64,000 nucleotides of DNA from Ketobacter alkanivorans (GTDB taxonomy: Bacteria > Pseudomonadota > Gammaproteobacteria > Pseudomonadales > Ketobacteraceae): contig NZ_CP022684.1 of the NCBI RefSeq assembly GCF_002863865.1, positions 4,779,990 through 4,843,989 on the forward strand. Reading direction: 5' to 3'. Below are positions 1-7,854 of this stretch, piece after piece (positions within the stretch are counted from its first letter, which is position 1; each line of letters begins with the position of its first letter). Under the pieces are notes generated by a model. It saw only the letters and a list, made by a program, of their open reading frames with translations, did no database searches and had not been told where the DNA came from. A program made the translations under genes and the position numbers.

Positions 1-2
1 AG

Positions 3-1166
3 GACGCTGAACACAATAAAGTGCTAGGCTCCGCTGTGCTTTTCACAACCAATGCCAATGACTGGAACAACGACGGTGATTTTCCTGTAGTGGTATTTAA
101 TACCGCCACAATCGGCATTGATGCACATTGCGGCGCTACTGTACAAACCCTGAGTAACGAGTCAACTGCCCTGGTCAGCAACAAGGTTAATCGCTTTCTG
201 CGCGACGGTTATAATGTGCTGGTGCCGGACTATTTCGGTCATGGTATTCGTGGTCAGAGCCCCCATCCTTATTTAGAGGGTAAATCCAACGCCCATGCTG
301 TACTCGACGCCATTCTGGCGGCACGCAGTATGTCCAACGGCCTGCTGTTTCAGCAAACCTCACCGACTGCCCCGGTTCCTCTGGCTATGCAGGGCTATTC
401 TCAAGGGGGGCACGTCACAGCTTGGGCCACAGAGTTGGCACCCAGCTACGCACCAGAGATTCAATTTAATGCTGTTCGCGCCGGTGGTGTGCCGGTAAAT
501 TTAGAGGTGTCCATTGGCGATGCCCTGGATGCGTACGAAGCGGGTGGCCACGATTCCGGCTTTACTGCGATGATCTACAATTCACTGCTTTACGCTACGG
601 ATACGGAAACCCAATTTACTGAGGCGGAATTAGACGAATTCATCACCGATGATCAGCATGTAGAACATGTGAAAGAGTGGGTTGGCGTGGCGCGCGACGA
701 ATGCCGGACGACTGCTCAGGTTCTGGATTTGTTGGGCGGATTGGATACCGGCACGTTTGATACCGTTGCTTTGCGTCAAACCACTAAGTTTAAAAAATGG
801 TTTATTCGAAACTCGCTTCGCGGTGGCTTGGCTGGGGAATTGCTGGGTGTTAACAGTGCTGAGTACATCGCCGAGGCACCCCACGAAATCACCATGTCGC
901 GCCCCAGTGCGCCGTTTATGATTTTTGGCAGTGCCGGGGACACCATCGCGCCGAGCGCTGAATCGTATGGACTGGTCCAAGCCTGGGGCGGGCCGACTGT
1001 ATCAGAATCCAATACAGTGCTTGGTTATATCAATGTACCCAACGTTGACGGGGTTTGGGTGCACACCACCGGGCTCCATGGTCTGGATGAAGCTGATTTG
1101 TACTGGACTGCATTTGCACGCTACCGGTACACACCTGATCAGTGGCTAAAAGAGCGCATGCAATAG
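3..1166 (+). CDS. Secretory lipase-like alpha/beta hydrolase, 5' partial
   Basis: The frame is open to the left edge, so the true start and any signal peptide lie outside; the GTG at 21 is only the first start codon inside the window. The protein looks like the secretory lipase (LIP) family of alpha/beta hydrolases. It has the nucleophile elbow GYSQGG (Ser127 counted from the GTG), an Asp candidate in GSAGDTIAP and a His candidate in HTTGLHG near the C-terminus. It probably hydrolyses acylglycerols or other esters outside the cytoplasm. The downstream gene is an acyl-CoA dehydrogenase, which fits lipid use. The family call is from motifs and overall pattern; the substrate is unknown. Confidence 0.72.
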   Translation, partial: DAEHNKVLGSAVLFTTNANDWNNDGDFPVVVFNTATIGIDAHCGATVQTLSNESTALVSNKVNRFLRDGYNVLVPDYFGHGIRGQSPHPYLEGKSNAHAVLDAILAARSMSNGLLFQQTSPTAPVPLAMQGYSQGGHVTAWATELAPSYAPEIQFNAVRAGGVPVNLEVSIGDALDAYEAGGHDSGFTAMIYNSLLYATDTETQFTEAELDEFITDDQHVEHVKEWVGVARDECRTTAQVLDLLGGLDTGTFDTVALRQTTKFKKWFIRNSLRGGLAGELLGVNSAEYIAEAPHEITMSRPSAPFMIFGSAGDTIAPSAESYGLVQAWGGPTVSESNTVLGYINVPNVDGVWVHTTGLHGLDEADLYWTAFARYRYTPDQWLKERMQ

Positions 1167-1188
1167 TTCTCTCACCATAGCCTTCTCT

Positions 1189-1217
1189 TTGGTTTACAAA
1201 CCAAGCAAGCGCTTGGT
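1189..1217. promoter_or_regulatory. Overlapping palindromes, possible TetR-type operator
   Basis: Two inverted repeats overlap here: 1189-1204 has arms TTGGTTT/AAACCAA with a 2-bp centre, and 1200-1217 has arms ACCAAGC/GCTTGGT around 4 bp. They sit 38-66 bp before the acyl-CoA dehydrogenase start. Many fatty-acid genes are controlled by TetR-family repressors that bind such dyads. The regulator identity is inference. Confidence 0.4.
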
Positions 1218-1254
1218 ATAGTCGTTTCCATAATATGACTACCCAGAGATCCAT

Positions 1255-2400
1255 ATGACCGACTACCAACGCTACTTCGGTGAAACCCAAAACATCGTTC
1301 GCGATACCGTTCGCAAGTTTGTGGCTCAGGAAATCACACCCTATGTGAATGACTGGGAGGCGGCCGGCGAACTGCCTCGTTCGCTGTATGAAAAGGCGGG
1401 CGCGGCGGGCATTTTGGGGATCGGTTATCCAGAAGAGCTAGGTGGTTCCGGTTTCGATATGTTCACCAAAATCGCTGCCAGCGAAGAAATTATGGCGGCG
1501 GGTTCCGGTGGTGTGGCAGCCAGCCTGGGCTCCATTGATATTGGTTTACCGCCGGTGGTGAACTGGGGCAGTGATGAACTCAAACAGCGCATCTGCCCTG
1601 ACGTGATCGCCGGTAAGAAGATCCAATGTCTGGCCATTACCGAGCCAGGGGGTGGCTCTGATGTCGCCAGCCTGCGTACCCGAGCGGTGCGGGATGGCGA
1701 TCACTATGTGATTAATGGAGCCAAAACCTTCATCACCAGTGGCGTAAATGCAGATTACTACACGGTTGCCGTGCGTACCGGCGATGCAGGCTACGGTGGC
1801 ATCAGCTTGTTGTTGGTGGAAAAGGGCACTGCGGGCTTTGGCGTGGGCAAAAAGCTGAAAAAGATGGGTTGGTGGGCCAGTGATACCGCAGAGTTGTATT
1901 TTGAAGACTGCCGGGTGCCGGTGGCCAATCTGATCGGGCAGGAGAACGCCGGTTTCTACGTAATCATGACGAATTTTCAAATGGAGAGGCTTAATTTGGC
2001 AGTGATGGCCAACTGTACCTCCCGCCTGGCGCTGGATGCCTGTCTACAGTACGTGAAAGAGCGGGAGGCGTTTGGCCGCACCCTGTCCAAATTCCAGACA
2101 CTGCGCCACAAACTGGCGGACATGGCCACCCAGACCGAGGCCTCCACCGAGTTCACCTATCGCATCGCCGCCCGCATTGCAGCAGGGGAGAGCGTGGTGA
2201 AAGAAGTCTCCATGGCCAAAAACTTCGCCACCAGCGTCAGTGACAAAGTCACCTACGATGCTGTGCAGATCTTTGGTGGCATGGGCTACATGCAGGAAAC
2301 CCTGGTGGAGCGCCTGTATCGGGACAACCGAATTCTGGCCATCGGCGGTGGCACCTACGAGATCATGAACGAGGTCATTGCCAAGCAGTTGGGCATATAG
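1255..2400 (+). CDS. Acyl-CoA dehydrogenase
   Basis: FAD-dependent flavoenzyme of the acyl-CoA dehydrogenase family, 381 aa (usual length), catalysing alpha,beta-desaturation of an acyl-CoA. Visible signatures are AITEPGGGSD (substrate/FAD loop), REAFGRTLSKFQ and the C-terminal QIFGGMGYMQE. The usual medium/short-chain catalytic Glu in the YEGT motif is Gly here (AIGGGTYEI), while NFQMERLNLA places Glu244 where isovaleryl-CoA and long-chain dehydrogenases carry their base. This suggests a branched or longer substrate. It stands alone between a lipase and rnd, with a possible operator just upstream. Confidence 0.9.
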   Translation: MTDYQRYFGETQNIVRDTVRKFVAQEITPYVNDWEAAGELPRSLYEKAGAAGILGIGYPEELGGSGFDMFTKIAASEEIMAAGSGGVAASLGSIDIGLPPVVNWGSDELKQRICPDVIAGKKIQCLAITEPGGGSDVASLRTRAVRDGDHYVINGAKTFITSGVNADYYTVAVRTGDAGYGGISLLLVEKGTAGFGVGKKLKKMGWWASDTAELYFEDCRVPVANLIGQENAGFYVIMTNFQMERLNLAVMANCTSRLALDACLQYVKEREAFGRTLSKFQTLRHKLADMATQTEASTEFTYRIAARIAAGESVVKEVSMAKNFATSVSDKVTYDAVQIFGGMGYMQETLVERLYRDNRILAIGGGTYEIMNEVIAKQLGI

Positions 2401-2424
2401 AGAGGGGCTCTTATCAGTCATTGG

Positions 2425-2453
2425 TAGTCAATTTCGGCCAGCCTCTCTATAAT
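2425..2453 (+). promoter_or_regulatory. Possible sigma70 promoter of rnd
   Basis: A perfect TATAAT lies at 2448-2453, 42 bp before the rnd start. The best hexamer at 17-bp spacing, TAGTCA (2425-2430), is a poor -35, so the promoter is judged mainly on the -10. Confidence 0.4.
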
Positions 2454-2495
2454 GCCCCGCTTCTATAGGCCGAGCCAGCGCAGAGAGTCCATTAC

Positions 2496-3641
2496 GTGAG
2501 TTTTCAGTGGATTGACCAGTCCAGTCAGTTGCAGTCCCTTATTGAGCAGCTACAGAATTGCTCCGAATTGGCGGTGGATACGGAGTTTGTCCGCACCAAT
2601 ACCTATTATTCCCGCCCGGGCCTGATTCAGATCGCCAGCCGCGAGCAGGTGTATCTGGTGGACCCTACTGTGTTCACACCCCAACAGCTCAAGCCTCTGG
2701 GCGACCTGCTGTTCAACGACAACACAACCCTGCTGATGCACAGTGCCGGAGAAGATCTGGACGTGTTCCTGGGGTTGTGGGATGCGCTACCTGCCAATCT
2801 GTTTGATACCCAAATCGCAGCCGGGCTGGTGGGGTATGATCGTCAGATGGGGCTACAGCGGCTGCTGCAGGAAACCCTGCAAGTGGAGCTTTCCAAAGAA
2901 GAGACCCGTTCGGACTGGTTGCAGCGTCCGCTGACGGACAAGCAGCTGCACTACGCTGCGGCGGACGTTCGTTACCTGCATCAGGTGGCGGATATTCTGC
3001 GAGACAAGCTCCAGCAGGTCGATCGCATGGATTGGCTGGCGGAAGAGACACACAATCTGATTCAGAAATACGGTGCCAAAACCCCGGATGATGAGCTGTA
3101 CCTGGGGTTTGGTTCCGGCTGGAAGCTGAAGCCCCAGCAGCAGGCGGCGCTGAAGCACCTGGCGCAATGGCGTGAACAAACCGCTCGCAGTAATAACACT
3201 CCCAAAACCTTTATCGCCAAAGATGCCATGCTCTACGGCCTGGTGGAAAAGCAGCCCAAGTCTCGAAGCCAGCTGGCAGAGGCAGGTTTTCAGAGCAGCC
3301 AGATCCGTAAATACGGCGATCAGTTGCTCGAGCAGCTGCGGATTGGGTTACAGCAGCCGATTCCCGAGCAACTGATCGCCCGGCCGCTCACGAAAAGTCA
3401 GCAGGGTGATTACAAGGCCCTGCGCGAAGTGACGGCGGCAACCGCAGAGCAGTTGGGGGTGCCCGCCGACCTGCTGGCCAGCAAGGCACAATTGGTGGCC
3501 TACCTTAAAGCCCGCTTCAGTAATACATTATCCCAGGACAGCCCGTTTCGGGGTGGCTGGCGTGAAGCCGCATTGCAACCCAGGTTAGATGCCCTGGAAC
3601 TAACATCAAAGAACAATAAGGACGATGAGGATCATGACTGA
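2496..3641 (+). CDS. rnd: Ribonuclease D
   Basis: 3'-to-5' exoribonuclease of the DEDDy class that trims tRNA precursors and other stable RNAs. Motif I is AVDTEF (Asp28, Glu30), motif II is HSAGEDLDVF, and motif III is HYAAADVRYL with the Tyr and Asp of the y-subclass. An HRDC-type RNA-binding domain follows at about residues 210-290. The start is GTG. The length, 381 aa, is normal. Its last 8 bases overlap the next gene (ATGACTGA), so translation is probably coupled to ycgL. Confidence 0.95.
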   Translation: MSFQWIDQSSQLQSLIEQLQNCSELAVDTEFVRTNTYYSRPGLIQIASREQVYLVDPTVFTPQQLKPLGDLLFNDNTTLLMHSAGEDLDVFLGLWDALPANLFDTQIAAGLVGYDRQMGLQRLLQETLQVELSKEETRSDWLQRPLTDKQLHYAAADVRYLHQVADILRDKLQQVDRMDWLAEETHNLIQKYGAKTPDDELYLGFGSGWKLKPQQQAALKHLAQWREQTARSNNTPKTFIAKDAMLYGLVEKQPKSRSQLAEAGFQSSQIRKYGDQLLEQLRIGLQQPIPEQLIARPLTKSQQGDYKALREVTAATAEQLGVPADLLASKAQLVAYLKARFSNTLSQDSPFRGGWREAALQPRLDALELTSKNNKDDEDHD

Positions 3642-3891
3642 CCAAAAAATCATGTGCTCGGTGTATCGCAGCCCCAAAAAAGACGGTATGTACATATACG
3701 TGCCCAAGCAGGAGCCGTTCGAAAACGTTCCTGAAACCCTGATGCAGACATTTGGTACCCCCGGCCACGTCATGGATCTACTGCTCACCGCAGATCGCAC
3801 CTTGGCGCGGGTTGATGTAAAACAAGTCATGTCGGGCATCCAAAACAACGGCTACTATTTGCAGATGCCGCCCCACGAGACCCAGTTCTGA
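3634..3891 (+). CDS. ycgL: YcgL domain protein
   Basis: Small conserved gammaproteobacterial protein (85 aa from this start) matching YcgL: CSVYRSPKKDGMYIYV at the N-terminus and GYYLQMPP near the C-terminus. No biochemical function is established that I can state. The ATG at 3634 overlaps the rnd stop codon; an in-frame ATG at 3625 has AAGGA only 2 bp away and is less likely. The order rnd-ycgL-ycgN is typical of this part of Gammaproteobacteria. Confidence 0.85.
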   Translation: MTDQKIMCSVYRSPKKDGMYIYVPKQEPFENVPETLMQTFGTPGHVMDLLLTADRTLARVDVKQVMSGIQNNGYYLQMPPHETQF

Positions 3892-3892
3892 G

Positions 3893-4336
3893 ATGAACAA
3901 GCGCTTCTGGGAGCACAAATCACTGGAGCAGATGAACCAGGAAGAGTGGGAATCCCTCTGTGATGGTTGTGCCCTGTGTTGCTTGCAGAAGCTGGAAGAT
4001 GAAGACAGTGGCGAAGTGTATTACACCCGCCTGGCGTGCCGATTACTGGATATTGAAAGTGGGCTGTGTCGCAATTACCCTAATCGTTTTAACTTAGTGG
4101 ATGATTGCGTTAAGGTCAGCATCGAGGATAAGCAGCATTTTCACTGGATGCCTTTCACCTGCGCGTATCGTGCGCTGGCAGAGGGCAGGGGGCTGCAGGA
4201 TTGGCACCCGCTGATCAGTGGTGATCGAGAATCGGTTCACAAGGCCGGTATCTCGGTGCGGGGTCGGGCGATCCCGGATCAAGGTATCCCGGATCATGAC
4301 TGGGAAGACCACATTATTCACTGGGTTAAACACTGA
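3893..4336 (+). CDS. ycgN: YcgN family CxxCxxCC protein
   Basis: 147-aa protein of the UPF0260/YcgN family. It carries the cysteine cluster CDGCALCC near residue 25 and further cysteines (ACR, GLCRNYP, DDC, FTCAYR), as expected of the putative zinc- or iron-chelating CxxCxxCC domain. It begins 1 bp after the ycgL stop and belongs to the same operon. Its molecular role is unknown. Confidence 0.88.
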   Translation: MNKRFWEHKSLEQMNQEEWESLCDGCALCCLQKLEDEDSGEVYYTRLACRLLDIESGLCRNYPNRFNLVDDCVKVSIEDKQHFHWMPFTCAYRALAEGRGLQDWHPLISGDRESVHKAGISVRGRAIPDQGIPDHDWEDHIIHWVKH

Positions 4337-4416
4337 GCTGTTTATTGGAGCCGGATGCCGGGGCACATGCACAACCATACGCAGAAACACATCACATCGA
4401 TCAGGACAGGATCATC

Positions 4417-4764
4417 ATGCTAGATCACACCGAATACACCCTGGCTTGGGTTGCCTACCTGCTGTCAGCCTTAGGCCTGATCGCCGTTTGGTGGCGAATC
4501 ACGCGGGGCATACCCTGGAAACCCCTACAGCAATTGCTGCGGGTTGTGGTGGCTGCACCCTTACTGATTCCTGCCCCTGTGGCGCAAGGCAGCACGGATT
4601 GGGCGCCAGCCTTGTTTGTTCTGTTGTTCGATATGACGCTGGTAGAAGGCAGCGACCCTATGCGAGCCTTACCATTCATCCTATATGCGTTGATACTGGG
4701 CCTGCTGGTTCTGGTTGCCGATGGCGTATTTCGCCACTGGCAGAATAAAAAGCGCGCATTCTAA
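4417..4764 (+). CDS. Small integral membrane protein
   Basis: 115-aa protein with three hydrophobic segments: LAWVAYLLSALGLIAVWW, LLRVVVAAPLLIPAP and LPFILYALILGLLVLVAD. It ends with a basic tail (HWQNKKRAF). A longer frame begins at 4345, but the ATG at 4417 has a purine-rich GACAGG 6 bp upstream and removes a non-hydrophobic leader, so it is preferred. It lies between ycgN and a vWA protein, a position also seen in related genomes. No function is recognised. Confidence 0.7.
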   Translation: MLDHTEYTLAWVAYLLSALGLIAVWWRITRGIPWKPLQQLLRVVVAAPLLIPAPVAQGSTDWAPALFVLLFDMTLVEGSDPMRALPFILYALILGLLVLVADGVFRHWQNKKRAF

Positions 4765-4865
4765 TTCAATAGCTTGCTTCACTATTTTCACCCTATTGTC
4801 AGGAAAATACCGCCACAGATGCTATAACTAAATCATATTGGCGTGATGTTTTTGACGGAGTCTGC

Positions 4866-7376
4866 GTGAAAGTACCACCCGCTTCAGGGCTAGTATTGAT
4901 TGTATTGCTGTGGGCAGCCTGTTTTGCAGCCCAGGGCGTCTATGCGGCTGACGCCCAGCCCGATATGCGGGTGCTGGTGGATATATCCGGCAGCATGAAA
5001 AAAACCGATCCACAAAACCTGCGGGTCCCTGCTGCTAAGCTATTGTTAAACCTGGCAAAAGATAAGAGTCGTTTTGGGGTTTGGTCGTTCGGCCAGTATG
5101 TGAACAACCTGGTGCCCGTGGACACCGTTTCTCCTGAGTGGAAGCAACCAGCCGCCGCCAAACTGGAAGCAATCAATTCAGCCGGCCTGTTTACCAACGT
5201 CGGTTTAGCGCTGGAGCGGGCGGCGATGGGGCAGACGCAACCAGATCCCGACTGGGAGCGCACCATCGTCTTGCTGTCCGACGGCATGGTGGACATCTCC
5301 AAAGATCCGCAGCAGAACGAGGCCGAAAAACAACGTATCCTGCAAGAGGTCATCCCCCAGCTCAAAAAAGCCGGTTTCCGTATACACTCAGTGGCGCTGT
5401 CCACCGGGGCCGATCAGGCGTTCCTCAAATCCATAGCCCTGCAAACAGGTGGCAGCTTCTCCTTGGCTCGCAATGCCGATGAATTATTAGGCGTGTTCGT
5501 GGAAGCCTCCGATAAAGTGAACCTGCCCGAACAAGTACCGCTGGAGGGCGACAGCTTCACCATTGATGAGTCCGTCAACGAGTTCACAGCCCTGATTTTT
5601 CGTAAATCCTCCATCAAGGAAACTCAGCTCATCAGCCCCGACGGCGTTGCCTACAGCCTGTCCAAAGGCAGCCGCAATGTCAGCTGGTTTGCTGACAAAC
5701 AGTACGATCTTATTACCGTCTACAACCCGGCTCCCGGCACTTGGAAGGTCGTGGCGGATCTGGATCCCAGTAACCGCGTCACCGTCGTATCGGATCTGAA
5801 GCTCACCATGGGCGGCTTACCGGAAAACGTGTTGGAAGGTGAGCGCCTTACCATGACCATGTCCATGGATGAGCATGGACGAGCCATCACCAACCCCAAT
5901 TTCCTTGAGTTAATGGACATCACCTTCCGCCAGGAAACCAGTTCAGGTGAAACCTTTGAGGGCAAATTGTCCGAGGGCGCGGGCGGTGAGAAAGTCGTGC
6001 CCACTGACGGTATCTATAGTGCCCGGCTGGGCCGCACCATAACCGAGGGCGAGCACAGCTTCAGCGTGCTAGTGGATGGCAAGACCTTCAAGCGTAAAAA
6101 AACCGTCAAAATGACCGTGCATCATGAGGTATTGAAAGTAGAGACCCAATACCGTGATCAAGATGGGCAAGTCTTCCGCTATTTGATGGCCGAACCGATA
6201 GAGGGGCTGATCAATCCAGAGGCCATAGAAATTGTTGCCCAGATCAGCGATTCCAACGGTGAGAGAAGCATTCAGAATGGAGTAGCAGAAGAGGATGGCC
6301 GCTATCGCATTGATGTGCCTGCCTTCGGTGCTTTGGGTGAATATGAAGTGCTGATCAAAGTGGCCGGTAAATCCGCCAACGGCAAAGATTATGAACTGGT
6401 GCAGGGGCCCTACCCAGTGGATTACACCCCGCTGGGCATGGTGGCTGATAACCGTGATCCCCTGGCGGACAACCAGCCGCCGTTGCCAGTGGAAACCTTC
6501 GACCCCAGCGCGATGGAGATCCCCAGCCTGGAGGTGGAAGAGCTGCCACCGGACGATATTCCCCCGCTTCCCGAAGTGGAGCCGGAACCCGAACCAGAGC
6601 CCCTGCTGGCAGAAGGTGAGTTACCCCTGGTGGTGGAAGAGGAAGCTTCAGAAGAAGGCACAAACTGGCTGCTGCTGGCCGGTGTGTTCATTATCGGCAA
6701 CATACTGGTGATCGGCGGGGGTGTTTACCTTTACATCAAGTTTGTACGGCATACCGACGAAGAGCAGTCGCGGGTGGTGGAAGAAATCACCCAGATGCAA
6801 CAGAAAAAGGCGGAGCAAAAAGCACCGGCAGCCGCTGCGGCGGTTCCGCCCCCGGATCTGGACATTGATTTCGATTCCGGAACAGAAATGGATTTTGGAG
6901 AGGATGAAGCCACCGAGATACGTACCGCGGATTCCCCATTGGACGAGCCGGGTTCTACCGTCATTGCGCCCACGCCAGCCCCAGTGCTGGAGCAACCAGA
7001 AGAAACCTACGTTAACGAAGCGCCACCCCTTGAGCTGGATGACGATGAGATGATCGAGGTGGAAGACGACTTCGACGAAGATCTGGATGAAGATCATGGC
7101 CTTGATGACCTGGACATGATGTTGAGTGAGCAAGAAGGCTCACAGCAAACAGAAGAGCAACTGAATCAGACCATTGATGAGATGCTTGAGCAGCCGACCG
7201 TGTTTCCCGACGCAGGAGTTGAGGCCGATGTCGAGAATGAGCCTGGCGCCGAGAAAGACAAAAAAACCGAAAAAGATCTGCCAAAAGAGGCTGAACAAGA
7301 CGAGGGTGGAGTTGAGGACAAATATCCCGGCTTTGATAACGATGAATTCATGCTGGATAATCCCTCCAAAGAATAA
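4866..7376 (+). CDS. Exported vWA-domain membrane protein with acidic cytoplasmic tail
   Basis: 836 aa, GTG start with GGAG 5 bp upstream. A signal peptide ends near VYA-AD (residue 27). A von Willebrand A domain follows at about 33-220 with MIDAS residues Asp39-Ser41-Ser43 (DISGSM) and a second Asp in LLSDGMVD. Next come beta-rich periplasmic segments, a Pro/Glu-rich linker and one transmembrane helix at about 600-624. The roughly 210-residue cytoplasmic tail is extremely acidic with runs of Asp/Glu. It may be a metal-dependent adhesion or signalling scaffold; the partner is unknown. It is followed within 20 bp by a HIT gene. Confidence 0.8.
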   Translation: MKVPPASGLVLIVLLWAACFAAQGVYAADAQPDMRVLVDISGSMKKTDPQNLRVPAAKLLLNLAKDKSRFGVWSFGQYVNNLVPVDTVSPEWKQPAAAKLEAINSAGLFTNVGLALERAAMGQTQPDPDWERTIVLLSDGMVDISKDPQQNEAEKQRILQEVIPQLKKAGFRIHSVALSTGADQAFLKSIALQTGGSFSLARNADELLGVFVEASDKVNLPEQVPLEGDSFTIDESVNEFTALIFRKSSIKETQLISPDGVAYSLSKGSRNVSWFADKQYDLITVYNPAPGTWKVVADLDPSNRVTVVSDLKLTMGGLPENVLEGERLTMTMSMDEHGRAITNPNFLELMDITFRQETSSGETFEGKLSEGAGGEKVVPTDGIYSARLGRTITEGEHSFSVLVDGKTFKRKKTVKMTVHHEVLKVETQYRDQDGQVFRYLMAEPIEGLINPEAIEIVAQISDSNGERSIQNGVAEEDGRYRIDVPAFGALGEYEVLIKVAGKSANGKDYELVQGPYPVDYTPLGMVADNRDPLADNQPPLPVETFDPSAMEIPSLEVEELPPDDIPPLPEVEPEPEPEPLLAEGELPLVVEEEASEEGTNWLLLAGVFIIGNILVIGGGVYLYIKFVRHTDEEQSRVVEEITQMQQKKAEQKAPAAAAAVPPPDLDIDFDSGTEMDFGEDEATEIRTADSPLDEPGSTVIAPTPAPVLEQPEETYVNEAPPLELDDDEMIEVEDDFDEDLDEDHGLDDLDMMLSEQEGSQQTEEQLNQTIDEMLEQPTVFPDAGVEADVENEPGAEKDKKTEKDLPKEAEQDEGGVEDKYPGFDNDEFMLDNPSKE

Positions 7377-7395
7377 TATTCCGAGTTAAGTTGTT

Positions 7396-7854
7396 ATGTC
7401 TGAATGTATTTTCTGCTCCATTCTGAAAGGCGAAGCGCCTGGTAGCATCGTATATGAAGACGAGGACTGCGTTGCCTTTATGGACCTGTTCCCGATGCGC
7501 CCCGGTCATGTTCTGGTGATTCCCAGGCAGCATGCGGTTCACCTTGAAGAACTGGAACCAGCGTTGCGAGCCCACCTGTTAGAAGTGTGTCACTGGGTGA
7601 TTAAGGCCCAGAAGGCCAGCGGCTTACCCTGTGATGGCAATAATGTGTTTTTAAACGATGGGCCAGCGGCAAACCAGCATGTACCCCATGTCCATTTTCA
7701 TGTATTGCCCAGGCAGCAGGGTGATCTGCATAAAGCCATACTGTCTTTTGCTACCCGTTACATGAACTATTTCGGGCAGTCAGCTCATCGCCAGCGGTTG
7801 GATAGCCTGGCGGATCGCATCAGTCGCCAGATGCCGCAAAGGGTCAGGCCCTGA
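7396..7854 (+). CDS. HIT family hydrolase
   Basis: 152-aa histidine-triad protein. It begins with ECIFCSILKGEAPGSIVYED (a paired-Cys HIT N-terminus) and carries the triad PHVHFHVLP with His98, His100 and His102, the last histidine next to the catalytic centre that forms the nucleotidyl intermediate. Members hydrolyse dinucleoside polyphosphates or nucleoside phosphoramidates; the substrate here is not determinable. The stop codon overlaps the next start (TGATG), so it is translationally coupled to the DUF1631 gene. Confidence 0.9.
   Translation: MSECIFCSILKGEAPGSIVYEDEDCVAFMDLFPMRPGHVLVIPRQHAVHLEELEPALRAHLLEVCHWVIKAQKASGLPCDGNNVFLNDGPAANQHVPHVHFHVLPRQQGDLHKAILSFATRYMNYFGQSAHRQRLDSLADRISRQMPQRVRP

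Noticed and set aside
630..980. Long minus-strand frames inside the lipase and other plus-strand genes
   Set aside because: They lie wholly within well supported genes and show no domain or start signals.
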